DNA of 36,309 nt. Source: Sphingopyxis sp. Its GTDB lineage: Bacteria; Pseudomonadota; Alphaproteobacteria; Sphingomonadales; Sphingomonadaceae. The notes below the pieces were generated by a model, which was not told the origin of the DNA, searched no databases, and worked only from the letters and a program-made list of their open reading frames with translations. The DNA is taken from assembly GCA_016463225.1 (NCBI GenBank), contig JAEMRT010000051.1, forward strand, positions 1-36,309. Reading direction: 5' to 3'. The stretch's first letter is position 1; every line of letters starts with the position of its first letter. The translations under genes and the position numbers were made by a program. Below are positions 1-8,765 of this stretch, piece by piece.

Positions 1-284
1 TGATCATCGACGATGTGTTCGACAGCGGGCGCAGCATCCGCGCCTTCATCGCCGAGCTCAGGGCGCGCTGTCGGCACAATATGCCGCGCGACATCCGCAT
101 CGCGACCGTCTGGTTCAAGCCCGGCCGCAACGTCACTGACCTGCGCCCCGATTTCTACGTCCATGAAACCGACCAGTGGCTGATCTTTCCGCACGAAATC
201 GACGGGCTGACGATCGACGAAATCCGCCGCCACAAGCCCGAAGCGGCGATCATCCTGCGCGAGGAGGGCAAAAACGATGCATGA
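1..284 (+). CDS. Phosphoribosyltransferase-like protein, C-terminal part (5' end outside window)
   Basis: The reading frame is already open at base 3 and ends with TGA at 282-284, so only the C-terminal part is present. The first visible residues, [11 protein letters not shown], match the PRPP-binding loop of type I phosphoribosyltransferases (two acidic residues followed by a small, flexible S/T-G segment). Further on, TVWFKPG and the stretch [11 protein letters not shown] resemble the predicted phosphoribosyltransferases of the COG2236 type, which end with a W-(I/L)-(V/I)-F-P-(W/H)-E motif. The family transfers phosphoribose from PRPP to a purine-type base in the cytosol. The stop overlaps the start of the deaminase gene by 8 bases, so the two are very likely co-translated. 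A salvage pair converting adenine to hypoxanthine and then to IMP is a reasonable inference, but the actual base used by this enzyme cannot be read from the fragment. Confidence 0.8.
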   Translation, partial: IIDDVFDSGRSIRAFIAELRARCRHNMPRDIRIATVWFKPGRNVTDLRPDFYVHETDQWLIFPHEIDGLTIDEIRRHKPEAAIILREEGKNDA

Positions 285-1308
285 TGGTTTCGCCTCGGCC
301 GAAGACCGTGCCGCCTTCATCGTTGCCCTGCCCAAGGCCGAGCTCCACCTCCACATCGAAGGTTCGCTCGAACCCGAGCTGATGTTCGAGCTGGCGCAGC
401 GCAACGGCGTCGCCATCCCCTTCACCAATATCGACGAAGTGCGCGCCGCCTACGCTTTCTCGAACCTTCAGGATTTTCTCGACATCTATTATCAGGGGAT
501 GGGCGTCCTCCACACCGAGCAGGACTTTTACGATCTCACCGCCGCCTACCTCGCCCGCGCCCGTGCCGATGCGGTGCGCCACGTCGAAATCTTCTTCGAT
601 CCGCAGGGACACACCGAACGCGGCATCGCGTTCGAAACCGTCATCACCGGCATCACCCGCGCGCTCGACGATGCAAACGCGCACTTCGGCATGACGTCGA
701 AACTCATCCTCTGCTTCCTGCGGCACCTCAGCGAGGCCGAGGCCGAGGCGACGCTCGATGAGGCTTTGCCGTATCTCGACCGCATCGACGGGGTCGGGCT
801 CGACAGCTCCGAAAACGGCCATCCGCCGGCAAAGTTCGAGCGCGTGTTCGCCCGTGCCCGCGCCCTCGGCCTGAAAATCGTCGCGCATGCCGGCGAAGAA
901 GGCCCGCCCGCCTATGTTTACGAAGCGCTCGATCTGCTCAAGGTCGACCGCATCGACCACGACAACCGCAGCCTCGAAGACCCCGCCCTCGTCGCGCGCC
1001 TCGCCGCCGCGGGCATGACGCTCACCGTCTGCCCGCTATCGAACCTGAAGCTCTGCGTCGTCGCCGACATGGCCGCGCATCCGCTGAAAATTATGCTCGA
1101 CGCGGGGCTCGTCGCCACGGTGAACAGCGACGATCCCAGCTATTTCGGTGGCTATGTCAACGCCAACTATTTAGCCGTCGCCGACGCGCTCGACCTGTCG
1201 CGGGCCGATCTGGTCACGCTGGCGCGCAACAGCTTCACCGGCTCGTTCCTCGAGGACACGGTCAAGGCGAAGCACCTCGCGGCGATCGACGCCTACGGTC
1301 GTACCTGA
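277..1308 (+). CDS. Adenine deaminase (type 2) / adenosine deaminase family
   Basis: This 343-residue amidohydrolase has the zinc-binding HLH at residues 24-26 inside [14 protein letters not shown], a later metal-ligand segment [10 protein letters not shown], the catalytic-histidine region [11 protein letters not shown], the CPLSN motif and the C-terminal metal aspartate region [11 protein letters not shown]. The motif DSSENGHPP and the AGEEGPP segment are what I associate with the adenine-specific branch rather than the classical adenosine enzyme, so adenine to hypoxanthine plus ammonia is preferred, with adenosine deamination as the alternative. The length is normal for the family. The ATG at 277 overlaps the preceding phosphoribosyltransferase gene by 8 bases, giving an apparent purine-salvage operon. 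The residue after the catalytic histidine is Asp, where I would expect Gly (HG). A palindromic repeat follows 17 bases after the stop and may end transcription. Confidence 0.88.
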   Translation: MHDGFASAEDRAAFIVALPKAELHLHIEGSLEPELMFELAQRNGVAIPFTNIDEVRAAYAFSNLQDFLDIYYQGMGVLHTEQDFYDLTAAYLARARADAVRHVEIFFDPQGHTERGIAFETVITGITRALDDANAHFGMTSKLILCFLRHLSEAEAEATLDEALPYLDRIDGVGLDSSENGHPPAKFERVFARARALGLKIVAHAGEEGPPAYVYEALDLLKVDRIDHDNRSLEDPALVARLAAAGMTLTVCPLSNLKLCVVADMAAHPLKIMLDAGLVATVNSDDPSYFGGYVNANYLAVADALDLSRADLVTLARNSFTGSFLEDTVKAKHLAAIDAYGRT

Positions 1309-1325
1309 AGCTCGACTTTTGCATC

Positions 1326-1357
1326 TTCGTCATCCCGGCGAAGGCCGGGTTGACGAA
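1326..1357. repeat. REP-like palindrome between convergent genes
   Basis: The arms TTCGTCATCCCGGC and GCCGGGTTGACGAA flank a GAAG loop with a single mismatch. The same unit occurs at 8866-8897 as a perfect palindrome, and a related GC-rich core occurs at four more places in the window. It sits in the 83-base gap between the convergent deaminase and mreB genes, where it could act as a bidirectional terminator or mRNA stabiliser. No U-tract follows on either strand. Confidence 0.8.
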
Positions 1358-1391
1358 ATAGGAAGGGCAACTGCGCCCTCTCAATAACGTC

Positions 1392-2483
<1,092 letters not shown>

Positions 2484-2573
2484 TCATGCCCGCACCACCC
2501 GTGGATTTCGGCTTGTGACGATGGTTAAATCGCGTCAACGCCGCAGGCGCAGACCGTTGGTTTCTCAGGTCCG

Positions 2574-2618
2574 GACGAGCCAAAACAGCCGTCTGCCGTT
2601 ACAGGGCAACGGCTCGTC
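2574..2618 (-). promoter_or_regulatory. Structured leader upstream of mreB with two competing hairpins
   Basis: In the 225-base gap between the PAS gene and mreB, the arms GACGAGCC (2574-2581) and GGCTCGTC (2611-2618) are perfect inverted repeats. An inner pair, GCCGTT (2595-2600) and AACGGC (2608-2613), is also perfect but shares bases 2611-2613 with the outer pair. The two helices therefore cannot both form fully. A terminator or attenuator for the minus-strand transcript is possible; only a short T-run (TTTT) is present. The function is inferred from structure alone. Confidence 0.35.
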
Positions 2619-2657
2619 GCCTGCGACCCCCATTCGTCGACTGCTCGCCCTGGAGCG

Positions 2658-3134
2658 TTAGCCGCCGTCGGAAACGATGAATTTCAATCCCTGCAGCTTG
2701 ACCATCCGGTCGTCGATACAAACCGGCGCGGCGATCAATCGCATCCACCGCGGCGACGCGGTAGCAGGCCGGATTTCGACATCGAGGGTAAAGCCGCGGC
2801 GGTGCCTGATCGCATAGGCGCGCAACTTCTCCATCGCCGCACGCGATCCGTCTTCATACAGCGCAACGGTTTCCGCGCGCGTCACCGCGGCGCCGCGCGG
2901 CAAGCCAAAGATGTCATAGACTTCGTTCGACCAGCTCAGCCGGTTGTTGTCGACAAGGTCGCACTCCCACCAGCCCGGCTGGAACCGCACCGACCGTTCG
3001 ATCGCTGCCAGGTCGGCGACATCGGCGACGGCATCGAGCGTGCCGGGCCCATGCAGCTGCCCCAGCTCGAAATAGCGCGCGCGCTCGTAAAGCGGCCAGC
3101 TATGATGAACGGGCAAGGGATGGGTCGGCTTCAA
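2658..3134 (-). CDS. Single-domain PAS protein
   Basis: This protein of about 158 residues has one recognisable PAS core from about residue 45. It starts with a GWWECDL strand, continues with the LSWSNEVYDIFGLPRG helix-turn characteristic of PAS_3-type folds, then a helix, and ends with strands FTLDVEIRP and PRWMRLIAAPV. No kinase, GGDEF, EAL or DNA-binding output is present, so it may sense a small ligand or redox state and work through protein contacts. The only usable in-frame start is a TTG at 3134, because an in-frame TAA lies at 3150-3152. A nine-codon ATG-initiated reading frame ends with a TGA that overlaps this TTG, which suggests either translational coupling or an N-terminal frameshift. 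The ligand and partner are unknown. Confidence 0.75.
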   Translation of the reverse strand: MKPTHPLPVHHSWPLYERARYFELGQLHGPGTLDAVADVADLAAIERSVRFQPGWWECDLVDNNRLSWSNEVYDIFGLPRGAAVTRAETVALYEDGSRAAMEKLRAYAIRHRRGFTLDVEIRPATASPRWMRLIAAPVCIDDRMVKLQGLKFIVSDGG

Positions 3135-3160
3135 CGCACCGGTCTTTCGTTATTTTGCAT
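3131..3160 (-). other. Nine-codon leader reading frame overlapping the PAS start
   Basis: On the minus strand an ATG at 3160 opens MQNNERPVR and ends at TGA 3133-3131, overlapping the TTG start of the PAS gene as TTGA. Just upstream is the inverted repeat GGGGA-N8-TCCCC (3161-3178). It could be a real leader peptide for termination-reinitiation, or the true N-terminus separated by a one-base frameshift. The sequence alone does not decide. Confidence 0.3.
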
Positions 3161-3227
3161 GGGGATAGCCCTGTCCCCTAGCAAGGACTAGTACGAATTT
3201 GCAACCCGACCGGTAATTTTCTTGCTG

Positions 3228-3602
3228 TCAGCGGCGCGCCAGAGCAATTCCCGCCAGATTCTGGGTGCGCTTGATATGGCGAACGCGCGGGGCCGGACCA
3301 TCGCCGACCAGCGTCCGAAAGGCCGCCAGATGCGCGGCAGCGCCGCCGCGCGCCGCGACCGCGCCATTGGCCTGCGCCACCACCGCCGCCGCATCACCAA
3401 GCAGGACAAAATCGGCCAGCCCGCGTGCCTGCGCCAGCCGCAGTGCCGCGATCAGCGCCAGCCATTCGGCGTCCATGCTGCTGCCTGTCCCGGCGTCGCG
3501 ATCGATCGCGGCGATGCCGCCGACAACCACGGCGGTCTCCATCACCCCCGGATTCGGGCGGCATCCACCATCGAAATAGATTTTGGTGCGGCGAGGCTTC
3601 AT
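3228..3602 (-). CDS. RNase HI-like protein lacking the fourth active-site Asp
   Basis: The 124-residue protein follows the RNase HI plan: KIYFDGGCRPNPG with the first catalytic Asp at residue 11, DAEWLALIAAL with the catalytic Glu at 46, and VLLGDAAAVVAQANG with the second Asp at 70. Near the C-terminus, RTQNLAGIALAR corresponds to the N-x-x-A-D-x-L-A motif, but the fourth carboxylate position is Gly118. The protein is shorter than the usual bacterial enzyme of about 150 residues and lacks the basic protrusion. RNase HI cuts RNA in RNA-DNA hybrids using two metal ions. Loss of the last Asp may weaken activity or alter substrate. The start ATG at 3602 has no strong Shine-Dalgarno. The PAS gene lies 93 bases downstream on the same strand. 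Confidence 0.75.
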   Translation of the reverse strand: MKPRRTKIYFDGGCRPNPGVMETAVVVGGIAAIDRDAGTGSSMDAEWLALIAALRLAQARGLADFVLLGDAAAVVAQANGAVAARGGAAAHLAAFRTLVGDGPAPRVRHIKRTQNLAGIALARR

Positions 3603-3626
3603 GGCGCCGCTATGCCCGATCCCGTT

Positions 3627-3704
3627 CCCCGGCGAAAGCCGGGGCCCAGAGCGTCACATAGGCAACGCCGCTCCATTCTCCCTGGACCCCGGCTTTCGCC
3701 GGGG
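3627..3704. repeat. Inverted pair of REP-like palindromes (copy A)
   Basis: Two 18-base palindromes, CCCCGGCGAAAGCCGGGG (3627-3644) and CCCCGGCTTTCGCCGGGG (3687-3704), face each other across about 42 bases. The outer flanks are GTT-like and the inner end reads CTGGA. The same composite architecture recurs at 21088-21167. It separates the receptor gene stop from the RNase H-like gene start, so it may end or stabilise the receptor transcript. Confidence 0.85.
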
Positions 3705-3720
3705 AGCGGCAAGGCGAAAA

Positions 3721-5814
3721 TCAGAACGTCCCGCGCACCGAAAAGGAGAAGATCGGCCCGATCAGCCGGTCACGCGCCTCGACAAAGGCGATCGGGCTTT
3801 CACCGCGAACTCCGGTGAAAACCGTGCGGTCGCGCTTCGATCGGGCATTGACGATATTGCGGACCTGCGCCCGCACGGTCAGCCCCATCACATTCTTGTG
3901 CTCGACAAAGGCGGTCGCCCACACCGGTCCTTCCCAAATCTTGTCGCTCTGGTTGCGGCGATAATTGGGCTGGTTGTGCGTATATTCGGCGTCGGCGCCC
4001 CACGCCCAATCGGTGCCTGCCACATCGTGGCGCACGGCGATGTATGCGACCGTATCGGTGAAGCCGCTCCACTGTCGTTTCTCGCCAGTAAAGGGATCGC
4101 GCAGCGACGATTTCTGGAGGAGCATGCGCGTGTCGAGCTTGACCCCCTTCAGCCCCGCGGGGTCGAGGTTGATCGTCGCGGTCCAGTCGATCGCCGCCGC
4201 CTTGGCTTTGGCGATATTGCCGACCGCCTCGCCATTGGCGCCGACGGGCACGACATCGACGCGGTCCTCGACGTCGCGATAGGTCAGTTGGACCTTGGTC
4301 GAACCCCACGCGCCGAACTTCTTGTTGATTTCCGCCTCATAGGTCCAGTCCTGCTGCGGACGCAGGTCGTTGTTGCTCTCATTCTGGTTGCCGTCGTTCA
4401 GGAACGCGCGCGCCAGAAAATCATAGAAGGATAGCTGCAGTACCCGGCGCCGCAATTTCACCGACACGTCGAAATCGGGCGACGGCGTCCAGGCGAGCGA
4501 GATCGACCCCTTGGGCCGAAAGAAGCTGCGCGTCAGCCCGTTCATCCCGGTCTGGGTAATGGTCGAATGTTCGGTACCGGCGATGATCTGGAAATTCAGT
4601 TTGTCGGTCAGCTTGCGGCCAAAGCTCAGCAATCCTTCGTAGCGATCCTCGCTCACCCCCCCGGTGCCGCCGGCGAACGGCTGTTCGACGAACACCCCGT
4701 TCGGGTCCAGCACCGCGATCGACGCGACATTGTCGAGCTTGTTGAACGCCGCTTCGCCCGACACTTGCCAGTCGCCGCCCAGCATCTTCCACTGATATTC
4801 ACCGCGCCCGATCGTCTCGCCGATATCACCGGTTTGCGCAAAACGGTCGCCGGTCGCAATCCCGCCAACCGGCGTCGTGACGATCTCCTGCCTGTACGGT
4901 TCATGGCTGAACCGCCGCAGCCCGATCAGCTTCAGCTTCCCCGGCCCCATTCCAAATTGATAGTCGCCGCTGACCTCATAATTCCAGGCATCGTCAATCT
5001 CGCGAACGCTGCGCGCCCGGTCGGGCTGTCCCGGCGAGACGCGTGACCCGTCCTCGTAATAACGATCATATTCGCGCTGATAATGCCCGCCGATGTTCGC
5101 GATCGTATCGCCCGCCGGATCCCAGGTGATGCGCCCCGACAGCTTGGGCGTGTCGAAATGGGTATTCCAGCTGTCGCGGCGCCGTTCGATGACCTGCCCC
5201 GACCCGTTGTAAATGATCGTCGGGCCGCCGGCGCCGCTGCGCCGGGCACCGTCATTGTTGAGCGCGACCTCATATTCAATCGTTCCGCTGCGCCCGCGCA
5301 CCGACACATCGCCGCGCGTGAACAGCGGGTCGGTGTAGTGCGGACGAAATTCGGGCTTCCACGAAAACTGGCCCGAAAAGGCAGCAGCGCGATAGACGAT
5401 ATTGGCGACCTGCCCCGACAATCCCGGAATATCCAGCGTCGCGCCGTCGACAATCTCGATCCGTTCGACATTGCCCGCAGGGATGCGCGACAGCTGGGTG
5501 TACATGTCGTCACCCTTGTTCGACGGCCGCTCACCGTTGAACAGCACATTGCCCGTCGCCTGCCCCAGGCCGCGCAGATTTTCATTGTCGCGGATCGAAA
5601 AGCCGGGAACCTGGTTCAGCATGTCATTGGCGTTCGTCGGCGCGTAACGCGCAAAGTCGGCGGGGGTAAACACCTGCCGCCCGGCGCTGTCCGCGCTCGC
5701 CGTAACTTCGACTGCGGCGGCGGGCGGCGGGGTGCCGCCGGTCGTTGGCGATTCTTGCGCCAGCGCCGGTGCCGCGATCGCGGCGGAGAGCGCGAAAAGG
5801 CTGACCAGCCGCAT
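3721..5814 (-). CDS. TonB-dependent outer-membrane receptor
   Basis: The 697-residue product begins with a Sec signal peptide (MRLVSLFALSAAIAAPALAQ). A plug domain follows at about residues 45-160 with DMLNQVPGFSIRDNENLRG, VLFNGERPSNK and IPAGNVERIEIVDGATLDI. A long stretch of alternating strands rich in aromatic and polar residues runs to a terminal Phe (FSFSVRGTF), as expected for an outer-membrane barrel. Such receptors import bulky ligands using TonB energy; the substrate is not indicated. The frame continues upstream, but the ATG at 5814 heads the signal peptide and overlaps the previous stop as TGATG, so translation is probably coupled. It is the last gene of the BlaI-M56 operon. A paired palindrome follows the stop. 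No N-terminal signalling extension of the FecA type is visible. Confidence 0.9.
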   Translation of the reverse strand: MRLVSLFALSAAIAAPALAQESPTTGGTPPPAAAVEVTASADSAGRQVFTPADFARYAPTNANDMLNQVPGFSIRDNENLRGLGQATGNVLFNGERPSNKGDDMYTQLSRIPAGNVERIEIVDGATLDIPGLSGQVANIVYRAAAFSGQFSWKPEFRPHYTDPLFTRGDVSVRGRSGTIEYEVALNNDGARRSGAGGPTIIYNGSGQVIERRRDSWNTHFDTPKLSGRITWDPAGDTIANIGGHYQREYDRYYEDGSRVSPGQPDRARSVREIDDAWNYEVSGDYQFGMGPGKLKLIGLRRFSHEPYRQEIVTTPVGGIATGDRFAQTGDIGETIGRGEYQWKMLGGDWQVSGEAAFNKLDNVASIAVLDPNGVFVEQPFAGGTGGVSEDRYEGLLSFGRKLTDKLNFQIIAGTEHSTITQTGMNGLTRSFFRPKGSISLAWTPSPDFDVSVKLRRRVLQLSFYDFLARAFLNDGNQNESNNDLRPQQDWTYEAEINKKFGAWGSTKVQLTYRDVEDRVDVVPVGANGEAVGNIAKAKAAAIDWTATINLDPAGLKGVKLDTRMLLQKSSLRDPFTGEKRQWSGFTDTVAYIAVRHDVAGTDWAWGADAEYTHNQPNYRRNQSDKIWEGPVWATAFVEHKNVMGLTVRAQVRNIVNARSKRDRTVFTGVRGESPIAFVEARDRLIGPIFSFSVRGTF

Positions 5815-6545
5815 CACTTGTTTCCCTGCGTCGCGCGGTTCATCGCCACGGCATAATCGCCGGTGACCCCCAACGCCTTCATCCCCACGACATCGTCGGC
5901 GCTCAGCTTGCGATACCCCGCCGCCGCCAGCCCGCGCACATAGGCCCCGTCGACGCCGAGCGCCTTGCAAGCGATCGCGTCTTCAACGTCGGTCAGCACC
6001 AGCGCCTCCGATTGAAGGTCGCGGACATAGGCAGGGGTGACTTCCATCGCCGCCGCGGCGATCAGATCGTCGGTGTCATCCGGCTTCACCCCCGCGTCGC
6101 TCAGCCCATCGGCCAGCGCGATCGTCGCGTCGACCAGCAGCATCGCGAGCATGTCGCTGCGCCGTTCGGGCGCCAGCCCGCGTGCCTCCAGCGCTGCCTC
6201 GAACGCGGGATCGGAGGTAAAGCGGCAGCGGCCCGTCCCCTCGAACGCGCGCGTCAGCGTTCCGGTGCAGGCGAGCGTCCCCGCCTCATGCACCACGGTA
6301 AACGCCACCGGCCCCGCGCCGCCCCGCAACGCGGTGCGGGCCGGCGCCAGTCCGGCGCGGGAGCTATCGAGCGACAAATCGCTGCTCGATCCTTTGTGGC
6401 TCACGCGAAAATGCGGTTTGTTTTTGCCGGGCTGCGCTTTCCATTCGATGTCGCTCATCACCAGCGGGTCGGCGGCGCTGCTCGGCGCGGCGCAGGCGAT
6501 GATGGTCAGCAGCGCGGCGGTCGCGGCGATCAAGGGGGTTTTCAT
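5814..6545 (-). CDS. Exported repeat protein, partner of the M56 peptidase
   Basis: The 243-residue product has an export signal, MKTPLIAATAALLTIIAC, whose Cys18 after IIA also fits a lipobox, so it may be a lipoprotein. A central beta-type module (about 30-125) contains FTVVHEAGTLACTG and EGTGRCRFTSDPAFEAAL, resembling an E-A-G-T / G-x-G-x-F-x-F pattern. The C-terminal part (about 155-238) holds three 28-29-residue repeats of the form (D/E)D-h-h-x-x-x-A-h-x-V-x-x-x-Y-(V/A)-x-x-h. The same repeat is present in the neighbouring M56 peptidase. The start ATG at 6545 has a strong AAAGGAG site eight bases upstream. The stop overlaps the receptor start. It probably acts in the periplasm or at a membrane face and could bind the peptidase repeats or the receptor; this is inference. 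Confidence 0.82.
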   Translation of the reverse strand: MKTPLIAATAALLTIIACAAPSSAADPLVMSDIEWKAQPGKNKPHFRVSHKGSSSDLSLDSSRAGLAPARTALRGGAGPVAFTVVHEAGTLACTGTLTRAFEGTGRCRFTSDPAFEAALEARGLAPERRSDMLAMLLVDATIALADGLSDAGVKPDDTDDLIAAAAMEVTPAYVRDLQSEALVLTDVEDAIACKALGVDGAYVRGLAAAGYRKLSADDVVGMKALGVTGDYAVAMNRATQGNK

Positions 6546-6573
6546 ACGGGCAACTCCTTTGGCCGACGCCGGA

Positions 6574-6589
6574 CGAGCGTCATCGCTCG
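6574..6589 (-). promoter_or_regulatory. Small hairpin in the M56-repeat protein intercistronic gap
   Basis: CGAGCG and CGCTCG form a six-base-pair stem around a TCAT loop in the 112-base gap between the M56 stop and the repeat-protein start. The 11-mer GGACGAGCGTC also occurs twice in this gap (6571-6581 and 6641-6651). It could protect or partly terminate the operon mRNA. No U-tract is present. Confidence 0.3.
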
Positions 6590-6657
6590 CCCCCGCAGCG
6601 GCGTTTCAAAACAATGGTTCGATCAACGATATTCAGGCTTGGACGAGCGTCCGGGCG

Positions 6658-8379
6658 TCAGTTTGTCGGCGGCGCCGGCGGTTCAGGCGGCTCGGCGACC
6701 TCGATCCGCGCGACGCGGCCATCGCCGCTGCGCGCTTCCATCGTCCCGTCGGCGCCGATGCGGACCGTCGCGCCATGCTGCGACCTCGCGGCCGTCGGGC
6801 GCGGCGTCGCTCGGCGCTTCGCCGTCGGTCGGAACATCCCGGTGGCGCGCAGTTCGATCGCATCATCGGCGTTGCGCATCCGCACTCCCGATTTCTGCAT
6901 GTCGGTGACAAAGTCGCAGTCGATCCCCATCGCGCGCAGTGCGACGACGTCGTCGATGCCGATGTCGGGGAAATGGGTTTTCATGTCGCGGGCAAAGGCG
7001 GGTTCGATGTGCAACGCTGACGCGCCGATCAGTTCGTCGACATCAACTCCCGGAAAGATATGCCGCATCGACCGGATATAGGCCGGATCGACCCCACTCG
7101 CCCGCGCCGCGATCAGTTCATCGGCGTCCATTGTGGCGCCCTCTGCGCGCATCTCGGCAGCATATTCGGCGGTCACCCCGACCGCGCGCAGGCTGATCAG
7201 CTCCTCGGCACTCAGCTGCCGCATCGTCGTGGCGGCGGCGGCTTCGTCCACGGCTTGAGACTTCGCCGCCGTCGCCGACTGCGCCGACGCGATAGCGGAT
7301 TTCTGCGCGGCGATGGCGGCGGTCTGCGCCGCCTTCGCGGTCACCTTCTCTTCGGCCGCGGTGGCCGAGAATGCCGCGAGCGGCGCGGTCACCCCCGCCA
7401 GCACGATCAGGCTCATCAACACCCAGCTCGCGCTCGCCGGGCCGCGCTTCAAACTGGCATCGAGGACGCGGGTAATGCGACGCTTCAGGCTGTTCTTCGA
7501 CGGCGCGACGCCGTGCGCCGCCATCAGCGCCGCTCTATTGTCATGCCGCGCCGCACCGACCAGCAACGTCGCATAATCCGGACCGTCGATGTCGGCCATC
7601 AGCACCGCATCGTCGGCGGCTTCCTCACGCAATTGATGGCTCTCGCGCGCCAGCATCCACACCAGCGGGTTGAACCAGAAGACCGCGCAGGCAACGCGCG
7701 ACGCGAGCAGCTTCGCCCAGTCGAGCCGTGCAATATGCGCCAGTTCGTGCGCGATGATCGCCTCGGCCTCGCCGACCGCCTGCACCGCTTTCGGGCTCAG
7801 CACGATCGTCGAGCGCAGCAGCCCCCAGCTGATCGGCGAGCGCAATTCGTCGCTGACCAGCAATGCGGTGCCATGCTTGAACCCCATCCGCCGCTGCGCC
7901 TCGGCCAGCGCCGACAGCCACGACCCCTCGACCAGCACGTCGGCGCGCCCGCGCATCGCAAACAGCCGCAGCACCGCGAGCAGCATCACTCCAAACAGCA
8001 GCGCGAGCGGGACAAGATAGAGAAAGGGGGCAAGGTCGGCCCCCACCGACAGGCTGATCGGCGGCGATCCGGCGGCGTCGACCACGGCAGGGACTGAAGC
8101 CGCGGCGACGGTCGGATCAACCGCCGATCCCCCTGTATCGGTGATTACGGACGGCTTTGGCGCCGTCTCGGCCACCCAGCTTGCGGGCAGCGGCTGCCAT
8201 AGCGGCAGCACCAGCGTGGCCAAAGGCAGCACCAGCAGCGCGAGCAGGCCGACATGCGCGACCAGCGACCGCTCGCCCGCCGAGCGCGTCCGCGCCAGCC
8301 GCAGCAGCCCCAGCGTCAGCCCGGCAATCAGCGCCGATTTCCACGCGAACCCGATCAGCATGGCCGTGGTGATCATCAT
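6658..8379 (-). CDS. M56 (BlaR1-type) membrane metallopeptidase with C-terminal 28-residue repeats
   Basis: The 573-residue protein has hydrophobic segments at about residues 5-25, 42-62, 118-140 and 316-338. The zinc-peptidase site is HELAH at 211-215, followed by the third-ligand region REEAADDAVL at about 251-260, as in BlaR1/MecR1. After the last membrane segment, an Ala/Lys/Gln-rich linker (about 341-385) leads to four 28-residue repeats at 389-416, 417-444, 445-472 and 473-500, plus a partial fifth to about 516. A charged, Pro-rich tail ends the protein. There is no penicillin-binding sensor domain. Such peptidases relieve repression by a BlaI partner, and the blaI gene overlaps this start by four bases (ATGA). 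The repeats also occur in the next gene's product, so they are likely a contact or sensing module. Tail boundaries are approximate. Confidence 0.92.
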   Translation of the reverse strand: MMITTAMLIGFAWKSALIAGLTLGLLRLARTRSAGERSLVAHVGLLALLVLPLATLVLPLWQPLPASWVAETAPKPSVITDTGGSAVDPTVAAASVPAVVDAAGSPPISLSVGADLAPFLYLVPLALLFGVMLLAVLRLFAMRGRADVLVEGSWLSALAEAQRRMGFKHGTALLVSDELRSPISWGLLRSTIVLSPKAVQAVGEAEAIIAHELAHIARLDWAKLLASRVACAVFWFNPLVWMLARESHQLREEAADDAVLMADIDGPDYATLLVGAARHDNRAALMAAHGVAPSKNSLKRRITRVLDASLKRGPASASWVLMSLIVLAGVTAPLAAFSATAAEEKVTAKAAQTAAIAAQKSAIASAQSATAAKSQAVDEAAAATTMRQLSAEELISLRAVGVTAEYAAEMRAEGATMDADELIAARASGVDPAYIRSMRHIFPGVDVDELIGASALHIEPAFARDMKTHFPDIGIDDVVALRAMGIDCDFVTDMQKSGVRMRNADDAIELRATGMFRPTAKRRATPRPTAARSQHGATVRIGADGTMEARSGDGRVARIEVAEPPEPPAPPTN

Positions 8380-8753
8380 TTCGCTCTCCCTTCGCGCGCC
8401 TGCCCGATCAGCTTTTCCAGCTCGTCGAGCTCATCCGCGCTCATTTCATCCTGCATGCCGAGCAGCGCCGCGGCGGCGCTCGTCGCCGATCCGTTGAAAA
8501 ACACCCGCACCACCTGACTCAGCGCCGACTTGCGCGCCGTCTTGTCCGATACGCACGGCGCATAGACGAAACCGCGCTCCGATTGTTCGCGCGCGACAAA
8601 GCCCTTCGCCTCCAGCCGCTTGAGCATCGCGCGGATCGCCGATCCCGACAGTTCGTCGGACAGCGCCTCGCCAACCTCGGTCACCGTCGACGCGCCGCGT
8701 TCATAGAGAATATCGACAATCTCGCGTTCCCGCGGCGGCAAACTGGACAACAT
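8376..8753 (-). CDS. BlaI/MecI/CopY-type transcriptional repressor
   Basis: This protein of about 125 residues is a winged-helix repressor of the BlaI type. It begins LPPREREIVDILYERG, continues with the recognition region STVTEVGEALSDELSGSAIRAMLKRLEAKG and the wing FVAREQSERGFVYAP, and ends with an acidic dimerisation helix (MSADELDELEKLIG). The ATG at 8753 was chosen because a good GAGGTG ribosome-binding site sits six bases upstream; a GTG at 8762 would add three residues. Two TACATTTGTA palindromes begin 16 bases before the ATG, so the protein most likely represses its own operon. BlaI proteins are released from DNA when cleaved after their paired M56 peptidase is activated. The gene overlaps that peptidase gene by four bases. 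Confidence 0.93.
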   Translation of the reverse strand: MLSSLPPREREIVDILYERGASTVTEVGEALSDELSGSAIRAMLKRLEAKGFVAREQSERGFVYAPCVSDKTARKSALSQVVRVFFNGSATSAAAALLGMQDEMSADELDELEKLIGQAREGRAK

Positions 8754-8765
8754 GCGACTCACCTC

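Noticed and set aside
3627-3704. Paired palindromes as a CRISPR array
   Set aside because: Only two inverted units are present, with no regularly spaced direct repeats or cas genes.
5815-5970. N-terminal extension of the TonB receptor
   Set aside because: It lies inside the upstream repeat-protein gene in another frame, is Arg/Gly-rich, and would hide the clear signal peptide at 5814.
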